From Congeria kusceri (taxonomy: Eukaryota; Mollusca; Bivalvia; Myida; Dreissenidae): a DNA stretch of 64,000 nucleotides. Below, piece after piece: positions 56,340 through 64,000 of the stretch. The notes beneath the pieces are model-generated. The model was not told the DNA's origin and did no database searches. It was given only the letters and a program-made list of their open reading frames with translations. The stretch's first letter is position 1; each line of letters starts with the position of its first letter. Made by a program: the position numbers and the translations under genes. Location: the NCBI GenBank assembly GCA_027627225.1, contig JAPFQT010000151.1, positions 124,001-188,000 on the forward strand. The letters are read 5' to 3'.

Positions 56340-58405
56340 TTTATTCAATTTGACCTAGTGATCTAGTTTTTGACTCCACATGACCCAGTTATGAAATCGT
56401 CCGAGATATCATTAGAACAAATGTTCCGGGCAAGTTTCATAAAGAGTGGGCAATAAATGTGGCTTCTAAAGTGTTCACAAGCTTTTTAAAGTTTTCAATA
56501 TAGCCATATAAAGAAAACTGCCTGGCCACCTGGCGGCCATGTTTTTCAATGAAGCGGAACCATTTTCGAACTCGGCTGAGATATCATAAGAACAAATGTT
56601 CTGCCTGGCCACCTGGCGGCCATGTTTTTCAATGAAGCGGAACCATTTTCGAACTCGGCTGAGATATCATAAGAACAAATGTTCTGAGCCAGTTTCATGA
56701 TGGTTGGGCAAAAAATGTGACTCCTAGAGTGTTCACAAGCTTTTTCTATAGCCATATAAGGAAAACTGCTCCGCCCCCTGGCGGCCATGTTTCTCAATGG
56801 AGAGGAAAGATTTTCGAACTCAGCCGAGATATCATAACAAGAGGGCCATAAGGCCCTATGTCGCTCACCTGAGGGGCTAAGGAACTACTGTTATGAGCAA
56901 GTTTCATGAAGATTTGGCACAAAATGTGGCCTCTAGAGAGTTTACAAGCTTCTTTTTCAATTTGGCCTGGTGACCTAGCTTTTGACCCCATGTGACCTGG
57001 TTTCGAAAGTTTCTCAGATATCATTTGGACAAATGTTCTGAGCAAGTTTCATGATGATTGGCTTATAAATGTGGCATCAAGAGTATTCACAAGCTTTTTT
57101 CTTAAAATCGTCCTGGTGACCTAGTTTGACACGACATGAGCTAGTTTCAAATTCGTCCGAGATATCATTGAAACAAATGTTCTGAGCAAGTTTCAAGAAT
57201 ATTGGGCAAAAAATGTCACTTGTTGAGTGTTTACAAGCTTTTTCTTCAATTTTCCCTAGTGACCTAGTTTTTGACCCCACATGACCCAGTTTTGAACTCA
57301 TTTAAGGTATCATTGGGACAAATTTTCTGAGCAAGTTTCTTGATGATTGGGCTACAAATGTGGCCTCTAGAGTGTTCACAAGCTTTTTCTTCAATATGGC
57401 CTGGTGATCTAATTTTTGACCCCACGTGACCCAGTTTCGAATTCAACTGAGATACTATTAAAACAAATGTTCTGAGCGAGTTTCAAGAAGATTGGGTAAA
57501 AAATATGATTTCAAGAGTGTTCACAAGCTTTTTAATCAATTTGACCTAGTGACCTAGTTTTTTACCCCACATGACCCAGTTTCAAACTTATATGAAATAT
57601 CATTAGAGCAAATGTTCTCGGCAAGTTTCATGAAGACTGTACAATAATTGTGGCCTCTAGAGTGTTCACAAGCTTTTTAAAGTTTTCAATATAGCCAAAT
57701 AAGGAAAACTGCCCCGCCCCCTGGGGGTCATGTTTTTAAACAGAGCGGAACAATTTTCGAACTATCATAGAACTATCGACCGAGATATCATAAGAACAAA
57801 GGTTCTTAGCAAGTTTTATGTGGATTGGCCAAAAAATGTGACTTCTAGAGTGTTCACAAGCTTTTTCTACAGCCATATAAGGAAAACTGCCCCACCCCTA
57901 GTGGCCATGTTTTTCAATGGACCGGAACCATTTTCGAACTCACTCGAGATATCTTTAGAACAAATGTTCTGAGTAAGTTTCATGTTGATTGGGCAATAAA
58001 TGTGGCCTCTAGAGTGTTCACAAGGTAAATGTTAACGACGCACAACAAGATGCACAAAAGGCGATCACAAAAGCTCACCATGAGCATGTTGTGCTCAGGT
58101 GAGATAAAAACAAATGATCAGAGCAAGATTCATGTTGATTGGGCAAAAAATTTGACTTCTGGAGTGTTCACAAGCTTCTTTTGAACATGACCTAGTGACC
58201 TAGTTTTTTACACTACATGACCCAGTTTCGAACTCGTCCGAGATATCATTGGGACAAATGTTCTGAGCAAGTTTCATGAAGATTGGGCAATAAATGTGGC
58301 ATCTAGAGTGTTCACAAGGTTAATATTGACGACGAACGATTCACGGCTGACAAAAGGCGATCACAAAAGTTCACCATGAGCATGTTGTGCTCAGGTGAGC
58401 TTAAA
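56340..58405. repeat. Large block of ~160-bp tandem units with terminal motifs
   Basis: Units repeat gttctgagcaagtttcatga, gattgggcaa, gtggcctctagagtgttcac, aagctttttcttcaat, gacctagtgacctag and ttttgaccccacatgaccca. A head motif (aacaagagggccataaggcc, gtcgctcacctgagg) occurs at 56837. Tail motifs (caccatgagcatgttgtgct, caggtgag) occur at 58080 and 58375. Head and tail share inverted gctcacctgag/ctcaggtgagc. Confidence 0.75.
56518..56683. repeat. Perfect 83-bp tandem duplication
   Basis: Copies at 56518-56600 and 56601-56683 start ctgcctggccacctggcggc and end agaacaaatgtt. I see no difference between them, unlike the surrounding diverged units, so it is recent or an assembly error. Confidence 0.85.
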
Positions 58406-58409
58406 AATT

Positions 58410-58482
58410 GGTCCCATCGGGGTTCGAACCCGGGACCTCTGGATTAAAAGGCTATCACCTTAACCACTCGGCCATTTCGACT
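58410..58482 (-). tRNA. tRNA-like sequence (Ser/Leu-type D arm), probable pseudogene
   Basis: The minus strand reads ATGGCCGAGTGGTTAAGGTG, then CTTTTAATCC and CCCGGGTTCGAACCCCG. The T arm pairs well, but the acceptor strands (GTCGAAA and TGGGACC) do not pair. A tRNA scan should reject it as a functional gene or score it low. Confidence 0.5.
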
Positions 58483-58879
58483 TGAATCATTTACTTCATG
58501 TAGGTGTTCCACGTGTTGTCAACAATTTCAACGAAATTAACAGAAACACTCCTATTTATTCCATCGTTAAAACTAAAACGGTTTTTACAGTATATTTCTA
58601 GGTCCATAGTGTTATTTTGCTCCTTTGTATACACTGTTCTTTTGTTTTTGGAATCGGTGACAAAAAGTTGAACAATTATCAAATCGTCAATCTGTGAACA
58701 GGTCCCTTTAATGTAATCATTATCTGAATATTAATACCTTGTCAAACAACAATATAGCAGTTATCACATATGTGTTTTCAATGTTTATCAATAACATCAA
58801 AGACAAAGGTGAAATAATCAAAGTTTCATTCACACTCAAACTATAAAATGTGTTTATTTTAGACAACAGATAACAAATA

Positions 58880-60905
58880 TTAACAAGAGAGCCACAAGGC
58901 CCTAGGTCGCTCACCTGAGGGGCTAAGGAACTTAACTGTTTTGAGCAAGTTTCATGAAGATTCAGCTAAAAATTTGGCCTCTATAGAGTGTTTAAAAGCT
59001 ATTTTTTCAATCTGACCTGGTGACCTAGCTTTTTACCCCATGTCGCCTGGTTTCAAAATTGTTGCAAATGTCATTGCAACAAATGTTCTAAGCAAATTTT
59101 GTGATTATTAGCCTATAAATGTGGCCTCTAGAGTGTTCACAAGCTTTTTCTTTAATTTGGCCTGGTGACCTATTTTTTTACCCCACATGACCCAGTTTCA
59201 AACTCATCTGAGATAACATTGTAATAAATGTTATGAGCAAGTTTCAAGATATTAGGCAAACAATTTGATTTCTAGTGTTCACAGGTTTTCTTCAATTTGC
59301 CCTCGTTACCTAGTTTTCGACCCAAAGTGACCCAGTTTTGAACCCATCTGAGATATCATTCGACAAATGTTCAAAGCAAGTTCCATGATGATTGGGCTAT
59401 TAATGTGGTCTCCAGAGTGTTCACAAACTTTTTTCTTCAATTGGGCCTGGGGACCAAGTTTTTAACCCCACCTGACCCAGTTTCAAACTTATCTGAGATA
59501 TCATCCTGGTGTCCTAGTTTTTGACCCTAGGTGATGCAGTTTCAAACTTGTTTGAGATATTATTCAAACAAATGTTCTGAGTAAGTTTTCAGAAGATTGG
59601 GGTAAAAAATATTACTTCTAGTGTGTTCACAAGCTTTTTATTTAATATGACCTAGTGATCTAGTTTCTGACCCCACATGACCAAGTTTCAAACTCGTTCG
59701 AGATATTAAAAAGAACAAATGTTCTGGGCAGGTTTCATGAAGATTGGGCAATAAATGTGGCCTCTAGAGTGTCCACAATCTTTTAAAAGTTTTCAATATA
59801 GCCATATAAGGAAAACTGCCTCGTTCCCTGACAAATGTTCTGAGCAAGTTTCATGTTGACTGGGCAAAAAATGTGTCTTTTGGAGCGTTCACAAGCTTTT
59901 TCTATAACCCTATAAGGAAAACTGCCTCGCCCTCTGGCGGCCATGTTTTTCAATGGAGCGGAACCATTTTCGAATTTGGCCTAGATATCATAAGAACAAA
60001 TGTTCTAAGCAAGTTTCATGTTCATTGGGCTAAAAATGTGACTTCTAGTGTTCACAAGCTTTTCCTTCAATTTGACCTAGTGACCTAGTTTTTGACCCCA
60101 CCTGAAACGGTTTCAAACTCGTTCGAGATGTCATTGGGACAAATGTTCTGGGCAAGTTTCACGAAGATTGGGCAATAAATGTGGCCTCTAGAGTGCTCAC
60201 AAACTTTTTAAAGTTTTAAATAGAGCCATAAAAGGAAAACTGCGCCGCCCCGTGGCAGCCATGTTTATCAACGGAGTGGAACTGTTTTCGAAATCGGCTG
60301 AGATATCATAAGAACAAATGTTCTGAGCAAGTTTCATGTTGATTGGGCAAAAAATGTGACTTTTGGAGCGTTCACAATCTTTTTCTATGGCCATATAAGA
60401 CAAACTGCCCCGCCCCCTGGCAGCCATGTTTTTCAATGGAGCGGAACTATTTTAGAATTTGGCCGGAACTATTTTCGAAATTCGAATTTTGATATCACAA
60501 GAACAAATTTTCCTAGCAACGTTCATGTTCATTGGGCTAAAAAAATGTGACTTTTAGAGTGTTCACAAGCTTTTTCTTCAAGTTGAATATTGACCTAGGT
60601 TTTGACCCCACATGACCCAGTTTCGAATTCCTTCGAGATATCATAGGGACAAATGTTCTGGGCAAGTTTCAAGAAGATTGGGCAATAAATGTGGACCTTA
60701 GAGTGTTCACAAGCTTTTTAATTTTCAATATAGCTAGATATATAAGGAAAACTGCCCCGCCCCCTGGCAGCCATGTTTTTTAAACAGAGAGGAACCATTT
60801 ACGAACTCGGCTAAGATATCATAAGAACAAATGTTCTGAGCAAGTTTCATGTTGATTGGGCAAAAAAATGTGACTTCTATAGTGTTAACAAAAATTTTCT
60901 ATGGC
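58880..60905. mobile_element. Second large block of ~160-bp units, inserted in 3' flank of gene copy B
   Basis: The head motif aacaagagagccacaaggcc, then gtcgctcacctgagg, occurs at 58882. At least ten units like those at 56.3-58.4 kb follow, alternating with gccccgccccctggcagcca phrases. Sequences on both sides match contiguous or nearby sequence at 30145-30320 and 30890-31060 near gene copy A. Confidence 0.7.
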
Positions 60906-61204
60906 ATACAGTACATGTTAACTTGTTGAGTTATGTAAAATGCAACAGCAATTATGTAAGACACAGACGGTAGAATATAATGTCCAAAAATACACTGTCA
61001 CTTTAAGATAAAAATATTGATTATACAAACATACTGTAGATCCTAAACCACAATTGTGTTTTGAAATATAACACAATTCACAATTCATAAATTTGAAACA
61101 TAATACATTACACAAAATGCAACAGTTACAATATAAATACATAATGTCATTTTAAGATAACCATATTTGTTATTATACAAATGTCTGATACATGTAAAAG
61201 TAAG

Positions 61205-61557
61205 CTATTGCACTGTGAACACCAGGATGTCGTTGTTGTTATATTGTCCCGCAATGATGGAGGCTGTGTGCCTGTTGTAGCAGACTGACCATGGGTACCC
61301 CACTCCATCCCTGCCTGTAGCCAGAGTGGCCAGCTTCTTCCTGCCCTCCCTGCCCACCTGTATGATAGTGTGGGACCCCCCTCCACAGACCAACACCTGG
61401 CCTGCAGGTGTCACATGTACAGCCCATGGGCCTCGTAGTTCAGGGTCCTTCAATCTAGAGAGTACAGACCCATCCCTGGCCAGGGTGAGGATCTTGTCCT
61501 GGGACTGGTTGATGATGTAAATACGATCCCCAGTGGGACTCACAGCACACGCCCATA
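61205..61557 (-). CDS. Copy B exon 3: C-terminal propeller blades
   Basis: The exon is in phase with exon 2 through a split Val codon and ends in ILVFTVQ plus TAG, as in copy A. Core strands (SPTGDRIYI, VHVTPAGQVLVCG, GRKKLATLAT) are kept, while loop positions are replaced, for example QYPQAVHV by RGPWAVHV and VRNPVSVC by VGYPWSVC. Nucleotide differences from copy A are about 31 of 353 by hand count, well above those in the adjoining intron. Confidence 0.88.
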
Positions 61558-63531
61558 CTGCAAAACAGAGTCACATCAAGATATTAAATTACTTTAAATG
61601 TTTAATAACGTTAATACACAAACTGCAGTGACATCGTATTATTAATGCGTCGTTAAACAGACAATTACGCGTCTTAAAGATCTGCATAAAATCCAATAAT
61701 AATAAATATTTTAGTGTGACAGGAAGGTTCTGTATCAGTTTATTGCCTAAAAGTTTGACACGTTGACTGGTGAGTTAGAATTGAAGTCTACCACAAATAC
61801 ACGGATGGAAACGATTACACGGTACAATGAACATGTACGCATGAATGCGTAACTATATGCAGTAATAACAGATTTCCTATACATGTATACATGAATGTGT
61901 CAGCTGATGCAACTATGGCATATGCAGTATTAATAGATTTTCTATACATGTATACATGATTACTGACATCTGTGTTATTCTATAGCTGACACAGGCTGAC
62001 ATATTTATAACACGTACATGTATATTATAATAACAGAAGTTAAGCTTTCACAACAGGAAATATGTTTCAAAACAACATGAAATAAAACTTTTCACTCTTG
62101 TTCTTCTACACAAGTAACAAAAGCCAGTTGTTATGCAAACAGTTTTACAAATACAAATCTATTAATTTAACATATTTCAACTACAACAATTTCAAGTTTA
62201 TTTACTTCATATAACGTTTGGAAACACGATGAATTATGAAACAATAATGCATGTATATTTACTTGAAAACCACAAAATATAAACAGCAGGTCACAGAGTG
62301 TGTCATTGATTTGCACTCAATGTCTATTTATAGACATGCCATGCAATCAGGAGTGACAGTCAAAATGCCTGATTACTCATATATATATAAATCAATAATA
62401 TTGAAAATCATTCTTTACCGCTGTTGTAATAATAAATAGACGCATGTACATTCTACAACTATGCAGTCTTACAATTACTTTATGATACATATTTCTAATA
62501 ATATCCGGATGAACCCGCCATGATTCTAACCTGTCCGACTACCTGATGTATCCTCATACAGCTTGCTGACCAGTTTCCCACTCAGCGTGTACTTGTACAG
62601 TGCAGTATAATCAGTGACATACAGCTCCCCCTGGTGGTGGGCGATACCTATACAGAAATGTTGTAACTGAAGCTTCCTGCCCTTCACCAGCTGTCCATTG
62701 TTGACAGAGATAAACTGGATCTCATTATTCACAGTTACAGCAACTTCACTGCGTGTTATATGACATATGTCCCGTGTATGAGTAGACACATCACAATGAG
62801 TAAGCACCCTGTACTGCTGGTCCAGCAGCTTTAATTTCTTATTACTGTTGTCTACAACAAGAATCTGGCCATCTGGGAGAACACATATGCCACTGATAAT
62901 GCATGGTGATGAATCACTTGGTATGCGCACATTATACTTAGACTTTCCTTTGACAGTCAATACTTGGTCTGGGTTTCCCTGCACTGTCAATGGCTGGGTA
63001 CTGTGTACGATCCTCCCCAGACCTGACAGTTTGGACAAGTACTGCTCAATGTCACTGTTAGGCTGGAATGTTAGTGAACTTTTAACCTGAACAGAGTTCT
63101 CCTTCAAATATGTTTCAGACTGTTGTATTTTGTCGCTACATTTCTTGCTCGCTATAAAGGAAAGTTCTTTCATGCTCATATCACTTATGTCCTGAATGGC
63201 TTCATGCAGTATTTTCAAGTCGTCACGAAGCCTACTGCAGTTGTTCACATCAGTCTTGAGAGAAGCTTGCAGACTTGTGAGTGTATTTTTCATTTCCTTC
63301 AAAGTGATTTTTTCAATATTGTCTAAAGTGTCATTTATTTTTCTGCGTGTTTCTTGTATTTTGTGCAATTGTTCATCATATGAACCCTGCAGTGACTTAA
63401 TGCTGGTCTCCCAATTTGTTTGAAGATTGTTCATTTGTTCCTGAATTGTTTGAAGCTTCACTGCAAACTGGTGCAGGTCAGTTGACTGGGTTTTGACACA
63501 CTCAGATACAAGCGTCACTTTGGTGCACTGT
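61205..63531 (-). CDS. TRIM-like B-box/coiled-coil/NHL-type protein, gene copy B (exons 2 and 3; exon 1 beyond window)
   Basis: This is a paralogue of the 31-36 kb gene. Exon 2 is 63531-62531 (1001 bp; acceptor tttcag|ACAG, donor ACAG|GTTAGA). Exon 3 is 61557-61205 (353 bp; acceptor ttttgcag|TATGG, stop TAG). Exon lengths, phases and splice sites are identical to copy A. The frame is open throughout, so it looks functional, but the B-box exon is not in the window and should lie upstream, past 64000. By eye about 26 of 330 residues of exon 2 differ from copy A, only about 4 of them in the coiled-coil half. About 23 of 117 residues differ in exon 3. Intron 2 is 973 bp against 927 bp in copy A. 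Confidence 0.87.
62531..63531 (-). CDS. Copy B exon 2: end of B-box 2, coiled coil, first propeller part
   Basis: It begins by completing an Arg codon and reads QCTKVTLVSECVK as in copy A. The coiled coil is nearly identical to copy A. Substitutions cluster in the propeller: the DVSASPWDMCHITH segment of copy A is DVSTHTRDICHITR here, YCGGIAHH becomes FCIGIAHH, and SHRNTG becomes SGSRTG. These fall mainly in loops between conserved strands. Confidence 0.88.
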
Positions 63532-63673
63532 CTGAAACAAAATATAGTATATTATAATAAAATGCTTAAAATAATTTGGCAATTTTTTGTTAAATATAAA
63601 AAAAATACTGTTATACATATTTTAAGTTCAAAGCTTATGAGATGGATGGTTTAGATTGGCCATTTCGAAACAA

Positions 63674-63860
63674 TATGTGGCGTGTCGTGGGAAAACCGGG
63701 CTTAATGCATGTGCGTAAAGTGTCATCCCGGATCAGCCTGTGCGGATTACGGGGATGGCACTTTCCGCCAATAGTGGATTTATATTTAGAAGAGACTTCC
63801 TTGAAACAGAAAATACCATAAAAGCTTAAAGAGCTGTCCAGGATTAGCCTGTCCCGGACT
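63674..63860. mobile_element. Deleted copy of the 33.5-kb MITE (intron of copy B)
   Basis: The same element sits at the orthologous place in the paralogue's intron 1, so it predates the duplication. It has lost part of its left arm (cctgtgcggattacgggga) and its whole right arm. The sequence jumps from gtcccggact straight into ctattgagcggttacc, which in copy A lies about 480 bp further on. Confidence 0.7.
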
Positions 63861-64000
63861 CAAGCTATTGAGCGGTTACCATTTTTCTATTTTAAGTACC
63901 AGTTACCTTGACCCCACCCACCCCATATGCAATTCCAAGCAAGGTCTCGATATAAAGTATCTATGTATAAAGTTTCATAAAAATATCTCAATGCGTTCTC

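Noticed and set aside
56546..57446. Series of 60-83-codon minus-strand ORFs with similar peptides
   Set aside because: Repeated peptides reflect the ~160-bp tandem repeat units, not genes.

Overview
This window looks like nuclear DNA of a bivalve mollusc. It is AT-rich, has few genes, has introns with GT..AG splice sites, and is packed with tRNA-derived SINEs, short inverted-repeat elements and tandemly structured repeats. The recognisable genes are B-box/coiled-coil/NHL-type (TRIM-like, RING-less) genes, a family known to be strongly expanded in bivalves. One inverted-repeat element (33.5 kb) resembles a sequence I remember as abundant in Dreissena mussels. That is recollection, not a search result.

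0-13 kb: no convincing host gene. It holds five copies of a ~320-bp multi-hairpin MITE, a 650-bp element with long terminal inverted repeats (4.45-5.10 kb), two decayed Tc1/mariner-like transposase relics (7.3-8.1 and 10.4-10.9 kb), a SINE (1.36 kb) and a 75-bp tandem repeat (9.3-9.6 kb). 13.2-16 kb: a 24-bp minisatellite interrupted by a broken non-LTR reverse transcriptase. 16-26 kb: a foldback element, a long (ATC/GTC)n tract, a tandem array that appears to be built from SINE body sequence, further SINE/tRNA-like copies, and weak exon-like segments.

26.4-27.6 kb (+): two exon-like segments with matching phase, a stop codon and an AATAAA. They may be the 3' end of an unidentified gene. 31.1-36.7 kb (-): a complete three-exon gene for a 562-residue B-box/coiled-coil/NHL-type protein. 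61.2-64 kb (-): exons 2 and 3 of a near-identical paralogue; its first exon should lie beyond the window end. The two copies are a segmental duplication about 28.5-30 kb apart. The B-box/coiled-coil half is almost frozen and the propeller half has changed a great deal.

36.8-61 kb, between the two genes: mostly repeats. They include ~140-180-bp tandemly organised element families, one of which carries consensus nuclear-receptor DR1 half-site pairs. There is also a 2.7-kb long inverted repeat, a second 24-bp minisatellite inside one half of a local duplication, and more multi-hairpin MITEs. No operon-like organisation is expected or seen. The only genes whose function can be discussed are the two TRIM-like paralogues, plausibly innate-immune or ubiquitin-related scaffolds by family membership.
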